Part shown: piece after piece, positions 1-7,960 of the stretch
Position numbering within the stretch: position 1 is the stretch's first letter
Layout: each line of letters starts with the position of its first letter
NCBI GenBank assembly: GCA_019247715.1
Contig: JAFBAO010000001.1
Coordinates: 42,268 to 106,267 of the forward strand
From: Caulobacteraceae bacterium
GTDB lineage: Bacteria; Pseudomonadota; Alphaproteobacteria; Caulobacterales; Caulobacteraceae
DNA length: 64,000 bases
Direction of reading: 5' to 3'
Made by a program: the position numbers and the translations under genes
Notes under the pieces: generated by a model
What the model was told of the DNA's origin: nothing
Databases searched by the model: none
What the model saw: the letters and a program-made list of their open reading frames with translations, nothing else

Positions 1-1
1 C

Positions 2-778
2 CACTACCTCAGCGCCGCCGACGCGGGCGCCTATCACGCCGGCTTCTCGATCGCTTCGCGGGTGCTGGACGTCCTCTTCATCTGGTTCGGGGCCGCCGGA
101 GGCCCCGCTCTCAACCAGGCTGTCGAGAGCGGCGGCGAGGGGGCCGTGCGCGAAGAGGCCAGGCGCCTGCTGACGCTGATGGCCCTGGTCGTCTTCCCCG
201 CCGCCTGCGGCCTCGTCGCCCTGGCCGGTCCGCTCTCGACCGTGTTGATCGGTGGCCCGCTGCGGGCCCCGGCCACCGCCATCGCGCCGCTGGTCACCCT
301 GGGCGCGGTGCTGGCGGGCCTCGACACCTACTACTTCCTGCTGCCTTTCACCCTCGCCAAGCGCACCGGGCGGCTGATGCTGGCGATGGGCGCGCCGGCG
401 CTGGCCAACATCGGCCTCAACCTCGTGCTGATCCCCCGCTTCGGGCTCGTCGGGGCCGCCGGCGCCTACGCCCTGAGCTTCCTCGTCGGGATCGCGGCGG
501 CCTGGAGCCTCGGCCGCAGCGTCCAGCGCCTGCCGGTCCCGCTCGCCGAGCTTTCCAAGATCGCCGCGGCCGCGGTGGTCATGGCCGCCGCGTTGAGTGC
601 GACACCGCGCCTGGGAACCGCCCTCGACCTGCTGGTCAAACCGGCGCTGGGCGTCCTCCTTTACGGCGCCCTGGCTTACGCCCTTGATCTGGGCGGCGCC
701 CGGGCGCTCGTGAGCGCGGCCCTCGCGCGGCTGGCGTCCATGCGCGCATCGCCCCTCACTCGGTCTCAGTCGGCCTGA
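2..778 (+). CDS. Polysaccharide/oligosaccharide flippase, C-terminal part
   Basis: The reading frame is open from base 2, so the N-terminus lies outside the window; 258 codons are visible. The product is very hydrophobic, with about seven membrane segments, and has the layout of the last half of a Wzx/MurJ-like MOP-superfamily flippase. A stretch similar to AGAYHAGFSIASRVLD precedes a segment with two further helix pairs. Such proteins move lipid-linked sugars across the inner membrane. The conserved small-residue pattern GLVGAAGAYALSF near residue 150 of the visible part is typical of polysaccharide-export members. The last 23 bases overlap the end of rimM on the other strand, tail to tail. 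Without the N-terminus I cannot decide between Wzx (O-antigen or exopolysaccharide) and MurJ; Wzx-like is favoured. Confidence 0.75.
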   Translation, partial: HYLSAADAGAYHAGFSIASRVLDVLFIWFGAAGGPALNQAVESGGEGAVREEARRLLTLMALVVFPAACGLVALAGPLSTVLIGGPLRAPATAIAPLVTLGAVLAGLDTYYFLLPFTLAKRTGRLMLAMGAPALANIGLNLVLIPRFGLVGAAGAYALSFLVGIAAAWSLGRSVQRLPVPLAELSKIAAAAVVMAAALSATPRLGTALDLLVKPALGVLLYGALAYALDLGGARALVSAALARLASMRASPLTRSQSA

Positions 779-1259
779 CCACCACGACGAGGCCGTCGTC
801 CAGCCTCACCTGCGGGACCGTGTCGCGGGTGAAGCTCACCCACCAAGCCTGCCCCAAAGGGGGCTCGATCTCCAGGAGGTCGCCGGCGCCGAAGTTCTGA
901 ACGCTTTTCACGCGACCAAGCGGCGTCCCCGCCGGGTCGACGACACGCAGCCCGATTAGGTCCGCCAGATAGAACTCGTCCTCGTCCGGCGCGGGAAGCG
1001 CGTTCCTGGGCAAATAGAGTTCGAGGCCGCGCAAAGCCTCGGCCGCCTCGCGGCTGGCGGCCTCGCGCGCCGTTGCGACAAGGCCTCCCTTGGCCGGCCG
1101 GCCGCTCAGAAGGGTAAGCGCCGGGCGCCCGTCTTCGCCCCGCAGGTCCCGGTAGCGAAGCAGCGCGGCCGGGTCCTCGGTATAGGCGGTGATCCGAAGC
1201 TCGCCCTTGACGCCGAAGGCTCCGGCGACCCGCCCCACCAGGATCAGGCGGTCGGCCAA
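756..1259 (-). CDS. rimM: Ribosome maturation factor RimM
   Basis: 167 residues, the normal RimM length. RimM binds ribosomal protein S19 in the 30S head and helps 16S rRNA processing. The N-terminal beta-barrel begins with LILVGRVAGAFGVKGELR, the family's signature glycine-rich start. The second, PRC-barrel domain runs from about residue 90 (EFYLADLIGLRVVD) to the end. The start is TTG at 1259, four bases after the rpsP stop codon, so the gene is probably translated from the ffh-rpsP-rimM message. The usual downstream partners trmD and rplS are not present; the end of a flippase gene on the opposite strand follows instead. Confidence 0.96.
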   Translation of the reverse strand: MADRLILVGRVAGAFGVKGELRITAYTEDPAALLRYRDLRGEDGRPALTLLSGRPAKGGLVATAREAASREAAEALRGLELYLPRNALPAPDEDEFYLADLIGLRVVDPAGTPLGRVKSVQNFGAGDLLEIEPPLGQAWWVSFTRDTVPQVRLDDGLVVVVRPTETE

Positions 1260-1263
1260 GCGC

Positions 1264-1764
1264 CTAGCCCTCGGCGGCGGCCTCGCCCCCTTCGTCCTGG
1301 GCGGCCTCGGCGGCGGCGACCTCGGCCGCGGCCGCCGGCGCTTCTTCCGCGCTCGCCTCGTCCGGGGCTGCCTCGACCGGGGATTCCTCGGCCGGTGCTT
1401 CCTCGGCCGGTTCGGGGGCGGCGGCGGCCTGGGCGGCGCGCTCGGCCCGGGCTTCGGCCCGTTCCTTGGCCTTGGCGTGCGGCTCGCCCTTCTTGGGGTT
1501 GGAGCCGGGGGTCCATTTCGCCAGACCCTGAGCGGAGAGGAACCGGGCCACCCGGTCGGTGGGCTGGGCGCCCTTGCCGAGCCATTCGCTGATCCGCTCG
1601 GTCTTCAGGGTGATGCGCTGGGGGTCGTCCTTCTTCAGGAGGGGGTTGTAGGTCCCGACCTTCTCGATGAACCGCCCGTCCCGGGGCGAATGGCTGTCGG
1701 CCACCACCACCGAATAGTAGGGCCGCTTCTTGGCGCCGCCGCGGGCGAGGCGAATCTTGAGCAT
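1264..1764 (-). CDS. rpsP: 30S ribosomal protein S16, with long Ala/Glu-rich tail
   Basis: 166 residues. The first ~80 residues are a normal S16 ([20 protein letters not shown] at the start, then [11 protein letters not shown] and the [17 protein letters not shown] region). The remaining ~85 residues are low-complexity, first basic ([16 protein letters not shown]) and then almost entirely alanine, glutamate and proline. Extended S16 tails are known in alphaproteobacteria; this one doubles the protein's length. The gene lies between ffh (21 bases upstream) and rimM (4 bases downstream) in a minus-strand operon for translation and secretion. Confidence 0.96.
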   Translation of the reverse strand: MLKIRLARGGAKKRPYYSVVVADSHSPRDGRFIEKVGTYNPLLKKDDPQRITLKTERISEWLGKGAQPTDRVARFLSAQGLAKWTPGSNPKKGEPHAKAKERAEARAERAAQAAAAPEPAEEAPAEESPVEAAPDEASAEEAPAAAAEVAAAEAAQDEGGEAAAEG

Positions 1765-1784
1765 GTCCGTCTTGGTTTCCGTGT

Positions 1785-3302
1785 TCAGGGTTTCTTGAAT
1801 GGGTTGAATCCGCCCCCGCCCAGGCCGGGGAGGGCGCCGGGATTGGGGCCGGGGCCGCCCAGGCCGGGCAGGCCTGGAAGGCCGGACGGCGGCGCGGCGG
1901 AGGCGGGGCCCTCGGGAAGCTTGCCGCCGCCCATGGCCTTCAGCCGGTCGAAGCCGCCGCCGCCCATCATGCCGGCCAGGCGCGCGAAGCTTCGCCCGCC
2001 GTCCTTGGCCATGAACTTGAAGGCGTCCTGCATCTGCCGGTGCTGCTTCAGGAGGCGGTTGATCTCGGCCACCTCGACGCCGGCCCCGGCGGCGATGCGC
2101 CGCTTGCGGGACGCCTGCAGGATGTCGGGCTTCTTGCGCTCGACCTTGGTCATCGAGCTGATGATCGCCCGCTGCCGGCGGACCATGGTGTCGCCGATGT
2201 TGGCCTCGGCGAGCTGCTTCTTGACCTTCTGGACCCCCGGCAGCAGGCCGAGCACCCCTTCCATGCCGCCCATCTTCTCCATCTGGGCGAGCTGGTCCGA
2301 AAGGTCGTCGAGGTCGAACTTGCCCTTGGCCAGGCGCCGGGCCATCTGCTCGGCCTTGGCGTGATCGAGGTCGGCGGCGGCCTTCTCCACCAGGGCCACC
2401 ACGTCGCCCTGGCCGAGGATGCGGCCAGCCACGCGGCGGGCGTCGAAGACGTCGAGAGCGTCCACCCGCTCGCCGGTCCCCAGGAACTTGATCGGCAGCC
2501 CGGTGACCGCGCGCATGGAAAGCGCCGCCCCGCCGCGGGAGTCGCCGTCCGTGCGGGTGAGGACGAGGCCGGTGAGCGGCAGCCGCTCGTGAAAGGCCTT
2601 GGCGGTGCGCACCGCGTCCTGGCCGGTGAGGCTGTCGGCCACCAAGAGAGTCTCGGCCGGCTGGGCGATGCGGGCGATGTCGGCGGCCTCGGCCATCATC
2701 GCCTCGTCGAGGGTGGTGCGCCCGGCGGTGTCGAGGATCAGCACGTCGTAGCCGCCAAGCCGCGCCGCCGAGAGGGCGCGCCGGGCGATGTCGGCCGGCG
2801 CCTGACCGGCGACGATCGGCAGGCTCTGGGCCTCGGCCTGCGTCGCCAGAATCGCCAGCTGCTCCATGGCCGCCGGCCGGCGCACGTCCAGGGAGGCCAC
2901 CAGCACCTTCTTGCGTTCGGTCCGCGCCAGGCGCAGGGCGAGCTTCCCGGTCATGGTGGTTTTGCCCGAGCCTTGCAGGCCGGCCATCATGATCACCGTC
3001 GGCGGGTTGAGCGACAGGCGGAGCGGCTCGGGCGCCTCGCCGCCCAGCATCTCCACGAGGCCGTCGTAGACGATCTTGACCACCTGGTCGGCCGGCTTGA
3101 CCGCCCGGATCACCGCCTCGCCCGACGCGGCCTCCTTGGCCTTGGCGACGAACTCACGGACCACCGGCAGGGCGACATCGGCCTCCAGGAGGGCCACGCG
3201 CACCTCGCGCAGCGCCTCGTCGACGTCTTTCTCGGAAAGGACGCCGCGTCCCGAGAGCCGGTCGAAGACGCTGGATAGCCGTTCGGTAAGCCCGTCGAAC
3301 AT
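1785..3302 (-). CDS. ffh: Signal recognition particle protein Ffh (SRP54)
   Basis: 505 residues from ATG 3302. An upstream in-frame ATG at 3314 would add only MELV and lacks the conserved MFDGLTERL start. Ffh is the GTPase of the signal recognition particle; it binds signal peptides of nascent membrane proteins and docks to FtsY. The N domain spans residues 1-85. The G domain has the P-loop GLQGSGKTT near residue 105, DTAGRT near 190 and [10 protein letters not shown] near 245. The methionine-rich M domain begins near residue 320 and contains [20 protein letters not shown], which binds SRP RNA. The C-terminus is rich in Gly/Pro and ends FNPFKKP. The gene leads the ffh-rpsP-rimM cluster. I did not find an SRP RNA gene beside it. 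Confidence 0.97.
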   Translation of the reverse strand: MFDGLTERLSSVFDRLSGRGVLSEKDVDEALREVRVALLEADVALPVVREFVAKAKEAASGEAVIRAVKPADQVVKIVYDGLVEMLGGEAPEPLRLSLNPPTVIMMAGLQGSGKTTMTGKLALRLARTERKKVLVASLDVRRPAAMEQLAILATQAEAQSLPIVAGQAPADIARRALSAARLGGYDVLILDTAGRTTLDEAMMAEAADIARIAQPAETLLVADSLTGQDAVRTAKAFHERLPLTGLVLTRTDGDSRGGAALSMRAVTGLPIKFLGTGERVDALDVFDARRVAGRILGQGDVVALVEKAAADLDHAKAEQMARRLAKGKFDLDDLSDQLAQMEKMGGMEGVLGLLPGVQKVKKQLAEANIGDTMVRRQRAIISSMTKVERKKPDILQASRKRRIAAGAGVEVAEINRLLKQHRQMQDAFKFMAKDGGRSFARLAGMMGGGGFDRLKAMGGGKLPEGPASAAPPSGLPGLPGLGGPGPNPGALPGLGGGGFNPFKKP

Positions 3303-3331
3303 CACCAACTCCAATCGCTCAGCGCCGAACG

Positions 3332-3359
3332 CCCCCGTGCGCGATCACGCGGACGGGGG
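3332..3359. other. Hairpin upstream of ffh
   Basis: A perfect 7-bp outer stem (CCCCCGT with ACGGGGG) encloses a 3-bp inner stem and a small loop. It lies 30 bases upstream of the ffh start and downstream of the protease gene stop at 3507 on the same strand. It could be a weak factor-independent terminator for the protease transcript or leader structure of ffh. There is no T-run on either side, so terminator function is uncertain. The remaining bases to 3506 hold no recognisable feature. Confidence 0.35.
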
Positions 3360-3506
3360 TCCTCGCCGCCCTCGTCCCATAATGCTCATCACATATGGGG
3401 GTCGTGGCGGTGGAGGCGTAGCTGGCGCTGCGCCGGAAGCGCGCGCTTATGCGCTCCGGCCGCCGGCCCGTCAACCGAGGGGGCTCCTAGAAACGGGCGC
3501 CTGCAC

Positions 3507-4274
3507 TCAGCCGCGCGAACGAAGTATGAGCTGCGAGCCGCGGACCTCGAAGGATTCCAGCCGGCGCAGGAAGCTCATCCCCAGCAGGGACGTCGCCATT
3601 GGCGCCCGGTCGATGGATACGGGCACGTCCGAGAGGCGGATGGGACCAACCGCCAAGCTGCGAACCACCGCCGGGGCGCCGTAGCCGACGCCGTTGGCGG
3701 TGGCGGACGGCTCGTCGAAGCGCAGGGACTGAAGATCGAGACCGATCCGCGAGGCGTCTTGCGGACTGAGCACGACGTCGCTCGCCCCGGTATCGATCAT
3801 GAAGCGGATGTTCTGCCCGTCCGCCTGGACGACTACGTAGAAATGGCCGTCCGCGCTCTGGTCGATGGTGAGCGACCGCGGCGACCGTGCGACGGCGTAG
3901 GCGGGAAAGAGCGCCCCCCGCACACGGAGCGCCAATCCGGCCACGTCATCGCGCACCACGTAGGCGGTCACCGCCCCGAGCGCGATCAGAGCCCATATGG
4001 CCATGTTCCTGAGGGTGCGGCCGAGCTCGATCCTTCGCGCGTAGACGACGCCGCTGGAAACCAGCGCCAGGAGGCCGAAAAGGTAGGCCGCATCCGCCCA
4101 GTCCGTCCCGTGCAGCTCTCCTTGGGCAAGCCACAGCAGCAACCCGAGGCCCGCCGCGGAGAGGCCCAGCAGCGCCAGCCAGAGCGTCAGCCTGCGCCGC
4201 ATGCGAGCCGGCCGCCCGGCAGGCGCCCGCTCGGTCTGCGCCTCTCGGCTCCAAGGTCCACCTGAATCGGTCAT
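3507..4274 (-). CDS. Retropepsin-like aspartic protease, membrane-anchored (TIGR02281-type)
   Basis: 255 residues. Three hydrophobic segments at about 30-50, 63-79 and 91-107 anchor the protein, followed by a soluble single-lobe pepsin-like domain. The active-site motif is MIDTGASDVVLS with catalytic Asp161, and the second conserved block is LLGMSFLRRLESFEV near residue 230. One active Asp per chain implies a dimer, as in retroviral proteases and the bacterial clan AA proteins with the same layout. The substrate is unknown. The gene is divergent from oxyR with about 100 bases between the starts. Confidence 0.85.
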   Translation of the reverse strand: MTDSGGPWSREAQTERAPAGRPARMRRRLTLWLALLGLSAAGLGLLLWLAQGELHGTDWADAAYLFGLLALVSSGVVYARRIELGRTLRNMAIWALIALGAVTAYVVRDDVAGLALRVRGALFPAYAVARSPRSLTIDQSADGHFYVVVQADGQNIRFMIDTGASDVVLSPQDASRIGLDLQSLRFDEPSATANGVGYGAPAVVRSLAVGPIRLSDVPVSIDRAPMATSLLGMSFLRRLESFEVRGSQLILRSRG

Positions 4275-4377
4275 TCCAACACGCTCTTGGGCCCGCCTTA
4301 GCCGTCAAGAACGGTGCAAACAAGCCGGCTCTATCCGATTTGGAGCGGCGATCGATTACGCCTATATCCCGATCCCG

Positions 4378-5274
4378 ATGCTCCCCACCCTGCGCCAGCT
4401 CCAATACCTGAAGCTTCTCGCCGAGCACCGCTCGTTCAGCCGCGCCGCCGAGGCGGCGCACGTCACCCAGCCGACCCTCTCGGCCGGCGTTCAGGAGCTC
4501 GAGAAGATCCTGGGCGCGCCGGTGGTGGACCGCAGCCGGTCGGGAGTCATCCTGACCGCCGCCGGCGAAGCGGCGGCGGCGCGGGGCGCGGCGATCCTCG
4601 CCGAGGCCGAGGACCTCGTGCAGGCGGCGCGCGGCGCCGGACAGCCGCTGGCGGGGCGCTTCCGGCTGGGCGTCATCCCCACCGTCGCCCCGTTCCTGCT
4701 GCCCCGCGCCCTGCCGGTCCTGCGCACGCGCTTCCCGAAGCTGAAGCTCTATCTCCGCGAAGACCTCACCGGCCGCCTGCTGGCGGCGCTGCGCAGCGGC
4801 GCCCTCGATGCGGCGCTGGTGGCCCTGCCCTACGACATGTCCGGTCTCGAATGGGCCGACATTGGCGAGGACGAGCTGCTCGCCGCCTTCCCCGCCAATC
4901 ACCCGCTCACCGCCGAGGCCAGGGTACCGCCCGCCAAGCTCGAGGGCGAGGACCTCATCCTGCTGGAGGACGGCCACTGTCTCCGCGAGCATGCCCTGGC
5001 CGCCTGTGGCCTCCCCTCGCGGCGGCCCGAGGCGGAGGCGCCCTTCGCGGCCACCTCGCTGCCGACCCTCGTCCAGATGGTGGGCTCGGGGCTCGGGGTC
5101 TCGTTCCTGCCCGCCATGGCGGTGGAAGCTGGCCTGGCCGACGCCGCCCAGGTGGTGGTGCGTCCGCTCGCCGCCGATCATCCCGCGCGCCAGATCGTGC
5201 TGGCCTGGCGGGCAGGGTCAGCCCGCTCGGCCGAGGGGCGACTGCTGGCCGAGGTGCTCAAGAGCGGCGGCTAG
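4378..5274 (+). CDS. oxyR: Hydrogen-peroxide-sensing LysR regulator OxyR
   Basis: 298 residues from ATG 4378, chosen because it gives the classic LysR start MLPTLRQLQYLKLLAEHRSF. The winged helix-turn-helix (AAEAAHVTQPTLSAGVQELE) covers residues 15-60, and the two-lobed sensor domain follows from about 90. Cys201 and Cys210 lie in GHCLREHALAAC. They match the redox pair Cys199/Cys208 of E. coli OxyR in spacing and surroundings, which supports peroxide sensing by disulfide formation rather than a generic LysR role. An ATCGAT-containing AT-richer stretch lies just upstream and may hold its own binding site. No catalase or peroxiredoxin gene is adjacent. Confidence 0.92.
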   Translation: MLPTLRQLQYLKLLAEHRSFSRAAEAAHVTQPTLSAGVQELEKILGAPVVDRSRSGVILTAAGEAAAARGAAILAEAEDLVQAARGAGQPLAGRFRLGVIPTVAPFLLPRALPVLRTRFPKLKLYLREDLTGRLLAALRSGALDAALVALPYDMSGLEWADIGEDELLAAFPANHPLTAEARVPPAKLEGEDLILLEDGHCLREHALAACGLPSRRPEAEAPFAATSLPTLVQMVGSGLGVSFLPAMAVEAGLADAAQVVVRPLAADHPARQIVLAWRAGSARSAEGRLLAEVLKSGG

Positions 5275-5336
5275 ATCCGTCGGTCGGGCGGAGCGGCCTG
5301 GCCGCGGATCGCGATTCGGCGCCGAGCGCTCCAGCC

Positions 5337-5882
5337 TCAGCTCGGCTTGACGATGCTGGGGCCGAGGTTCTGCATCACCTCGCGCGCGTCGAAGGCGCGC
5401 GCCGGCTTCGGGCCATGACCCATGGCGATCTCGGCGTTCGCCTCGTAGCGGTCGATCGTGTGGATGTCGTAACTGTCGGCCCAGAAGGGATCGCCCCAGA
5501 AGGGGTCCCAGCTGCGCCAGCCCCAGCCGCCATGATAGCGCCAGTAGGGGCTCCATCCGCCGTAAAAGCCGAAAGCCGGGTCGACATAGGAGCTCTGGTG
5601 ATTGGTGGTGTCGCGCATCACCATCTCGAACCAGTCGTAGCCCTGGCCCGCGGTGAGCTCCGCCGCCCGGTAGAGGAGATAGTTCTCCACCCGCTGACGC
5701 GAGGTCATGCTGTTGCCTTCGAACGTCACCCGAAAATGGTTCGCGTCCAGCCGCTGGTCGGTGAAGCCGCCCGAGGTGGCGTTGTGGGTGGAGAGGGGCT
5801 GGTACGGCGTGGGCGTTTCACAAGCCGACAGGCCGACGCCGAGAGCGACGACGGCGGCGATGACGGCCAAGGTTCGGTTCAT
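5337..5882 (-). CDS. Lipoprotein of the Caulobacter CC0125/CC1285 type
   Basis: 181 residues with a lipoprotein signal peptide: MNRT, a hydrophobic core, then the lipobox LSAC with Cys21 as the lipidated residue. The mature part has a conserved alpha/beta start (RVTFEGNSMTSRQRVENYLL) and continues AELTAGQGYDWFEMVMRDT. A middle segment is very rich in Gly, Trp, Tyr and Pro (about residues 103-135). The N-terminal half matches a family of caulobacterial lipoproteins of unknown function. The protein probably sits in the outer membrane or periplasm. A near-consensus stress-sigma promoter may lie upstream (see findings). Confidence 0.8.
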   Translation of the reverse strand: MNRTLAVIAAVVALGVGLSACETPTPYQPLSTHNATSGGFTDQRLDANHFRVTFEGNSMTSRQRVENYLLYRAAELTAGQGYDWFEMVMRDTTNHQSSYVDPAFGFYGGWSPYWRYHGGWGWRSWDPFWGDPFWADSYDIHTIDRYEANAEIAMGHGPKPARAFDAREVMQNLGPSIVKPS

Positions 5883-5986
5883 CTAAGAAGCCATCCTTCC
5901 TGGGCGAGGCGCCGGGGTATTCGGCGCCTGCAACGTCCCCTGTTTAGGAAACGTACAGCCTGCAGCCCGGTTCGGGAAAGCCGCGG

Positions 5987-6259
5987 CTAGTGGAGGCTGG
6001 CGATTTCCCGCGAGACTTCGAGCCGCGCCGGCGACACCAGGCCAGCCGCCGAGCAGGTCACCGAGTGGATCACCGCCTGGATCTCTTGGCGCCAGAACAG
6101 CAGGAATTTGTGCACTCTTGGAAATTCAGGCGGGATATCAAGGGTTTGCCACAGGAAGCGCTGCAGCAGGTCCGGGTGATCGGGCATGTAGTAGATCACC
6201 TCGGTGGTGGTCAGCCGCTCGCCCCGCAGCAGCTGCCGGGAAAAATCCGTCTGCGACAT
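5987..6259 (-). CDS. usg: Usg-family protein
   Basis: 90 residues from ATG 6259 (a GTG lies one codon upstream). The core LTTTEVIYYMPDHPDLLQRF followed by PRVHKFLLFWRQEIQAVIHS is the hallmark of the Usg family, first named from the gene upstream of trpF in Caulobacter crescentus. The biochemical function is unknown. Here the gene is a single unit between a lipoprotein and a MAPEG protein, about 28 kb from trpF, so it is not part of the tryptophan operon in this genome. Confidence 0.88.
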   Translation of the reverse strand: MSQTDFSRQLLRGERLTTTEVIYYMPDHPDLLQRFLWQTLDIPPEFPRVHKFLLFWRQEIQAVIHSVTCSAAGLVSPARLEVSREIASLH

Positions 6260-6377
6260 CACCGTCTCCGAATTGACGCCAGCTGCGCCATTCTACGAAT
6301 CAATGCTGTCGCAATTCGTAAAGTTCCGCAATTTCAGGGTCTTAGCAGCAGTGGAGGCGAACTGCTGACAGGACGCC

Positions 6378-6785
6378 TCAGCTGCGGTGCTGGACGAGCG
6401 TCCAGACGATGCGCCCCAGCGCGCCGAACAGCAGCACGCCGGCGGCGAGGGCCTGGACGCCGAAGCCGGGTCCGCGGGCGGCGGGCTCGCGGGCGTAGCC
6501 GGTCATGTAGAGGATCCGCCCGACGATCCACACCCCGCCGATCGCGGCCGGGACCGCGTCGTCGTTCCAATAGATCGCGTAGAGCCAGAGGGAGCCCAGG
6601 AACAGCGGCAGCCATTCGAGGGTGTTCATCTGGATCCGGTAGTCGCGCTCGAAGTTGGGGTGGCCGGTGACCGCCGGCGCCGCCACGCCGTACTTGATCC
6701 GTCCGCGGCCGACGCGCGCGCTCATGAAGAAGTAGAGCAGCAGGGCCAGCAGGGTGACGATCGCCACCAGCGGATGAGTCTGCAT
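6378..6785 (-). CDS. MAPEG family membrane protein
   Basis: 135 residues with four predicted membrane helices (about 5-20, 57-75, 80-98 and 108-128). The sequence GHPNFERDYRIQMNTLEWLP is the conserved MAPEG signature (E-R-x-x-R-x-Q-x-N-x-x-E). Eukaryotic relatives are glutathione-dependent transferases and isomerases. Bacterial members may act in glutathione conjugation or detoxification, but their substrates are mostly unknown. The gene stands between usg and a zincin gene on the same strand, with gaps of about 80-120 bases, so joint transcription is possible but not evident. Confidence 0.88.
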   Translation of the reverse strand: MQTHPLVAIVTLLALLLYFFMSARVGRGRIKYGVAAPAVTGHPNFERDYRIQMNTLEWLPLFLGSLWLYAIYWNDDAVPAAIGGVWIVGRILYMTGYAREPAARGPGFGVQALAAGVLLFGALGRIVWTLVQHRS

Positions 6786-6864
6786 CGGATGTCCTCCCCT
6801 TCGCCGCTCAAGGCCCGACGATGGGGGTCAGCCTGCCATGGGGCGCCCCTGCGGCGAAGCTCTT

Positions 6865-7281
6865 TCAGCGACGGCCGCTCTCGATCGCCTCGATGTCGGC
6901 GTCGGAGAGCCCGAAGTGGTGGCCGATCTCGTGGATCAGGACATGGGTGATCAGCTCGGCCAGGGTCACGTCGCCCCGCTCGGCCCATTCGTCGAGGATC
7001 GGGCGCCGATAGAGGAAGACCCGGGCCGGCTCGGGCGCGGGGTCCAGGATCGAGCGGCGGTCGAGGGCAAGCCCCTGATAGAGGCCGGTGAGCTCGAAGA
7101 GGTCTTCCAGGCCCAGGTCGCCCAGCACCTCGTCCGACGCGAATTCGTCGATCCGGAAGATCACCTCGCCGGCGAGCCTGCGGAACGGCGCGGGCAGCCC
7201 GGCGAAGGCCGATTCGGCGATGGCGGCGAAATCATCCAGGGAGGGCGCAGGCGCGTCGCGCCAGAGCTCCCCGTCAGTCAT
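6865..7281 (-). CDS. Metallopeptidase (zincin) family protein
   Basis: 138 residues. Near the C-terminus, residues 117-121 form the zinc-binding HEIGH, inside THVLIHEIGHHFGLSD. This is the arrangement of the small bacterial zincin-like family (PF06262 type). The N-terminal half is acidic and has the conserved FRRLAGEVIFRIDEF stretch. No signal peptide is seen, so it is cytoplasmic; its substrate is unknown. The start codon overlaps the last bases of the upstream gene (7274-7281), so the two are translationally coupled. Confidence 0.87.
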   Translation of the reverse strand: MTDGELWRDAPAPSLDDFAAIAESAFAGLPAPFRRLAGEVIFRIDEFASDEVLGDLGLEDLFELTGLYQGLALDRRSILDPAPEPARVFLYRRPILDEWAERGDVTLAELITHVLIHEIGHHFGLSDADIEAIESGRR

Positions 7282-7855
7282 CGGGGATCAGAATGTGGGG
7301 GGCTTCGGGCGCCGGGTTCTCGAACAGGCCGACCTCCAGCGGCTGTTGGGGGCGCACCGGCCGCAGCGGCTGGTTCGCCATCGCCCGCAGCTCCTCGGCG
7401 CTCAGCTGGGCCGCCGCCGAGCGCCGCCGGGCGGTGCGCGCTTGGCCGACCGGCGCGACCTGCTGTTCGGCCGAGCCGATCCGCCAATAGGAGATCGACA
7501 GCCGGAAGGCGTGCGCCGGGGCTTTGCGCGGCGGCTTCGGCCAGCGCCGTCCGGCGACAAAGGCGGGCTCGGCCGGCGGCGGCGCGGCGGAGGCGGCGAT
7601 CACCTCGCGCAGCTGGCAGTAGCGATCCTCAGGGGCCGGCTGGGCCGCCTTGCCCGGCCGCTCGTCATCCAGGCGCCCGGCGTAGGCGTCGAGCGCCGCC
7701 TCCCGGCTCGGGAAGGCGGGACCGACCTCCTCGGTGACGAAGCGGACCGCCCCGGCCGCGATGTCGCCGGCCTGCCGCGCCCGGGCCGCCCGCCCCAGGG
7801 GACGGTCGAGGGCTTCCTCGGCGTCATGGGCCACAGGGTAGAGGATGGCGGTCAT
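7274..7855 (-). CDS. Protein of unknown function, coupled to zincin gene
   Basis: 193 residues from ATG 7855; an ATG 51 bases upstream is possible but less well placed. I do not recognise a family. The N-terminal ~65 residues (YPVAHDAEEALDRPLGRAAR and EVGPAFPSREAALDAYAGRL) look folded. A middle region rich in Pro, Ala and Arg follows, with a short conserved-looking FRLSISYWRIG stretch near residue 120. The C-terminus is Pro-rich and ends HILIPDD. There is no signal peptide or membrane segment. The stop overlaps the start of the zincin-type metallopeptidase gene by 8 bases, which suggests a functional link (substrate or regulator). Confidence 0.7.
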   Translation of the reverse strand: MTAILYPVAHDAEEALDRPLGRAARARQAGDIAAGAVRFVTEEVGPAFPSREAALDAYAGRLDDERPGKAAQPAPEDRYCQLREVIAASAAPPPAEPAFVAGRRWPKPPRKAPAHAFRLSISYWRIGSAEQQVAPVGQARTARRRSAAAQLSAEELRAMANQPLRPVRPQQPLEVGLFENPAPEAPHILIPDD

Positions 7856-7960
7856 CGGCTCATCATATGCGCCTTCCTCGCCCCCAAAGGAACGCGTCGC
7901 GCGCATCGCCAGCGGCGGGCCCCCGGCCTATGCTGGCCGCACTGATTCGGGCGGGGCTCA

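Noticed and set aside
3303..3506. SRP RNA (ffs) gene beside ffh
   Set aside because: A GGAAGC stretch occurs near 3436, but the conserved asymmetric-loop and tetraloop context of 4.5S RNA is not there.
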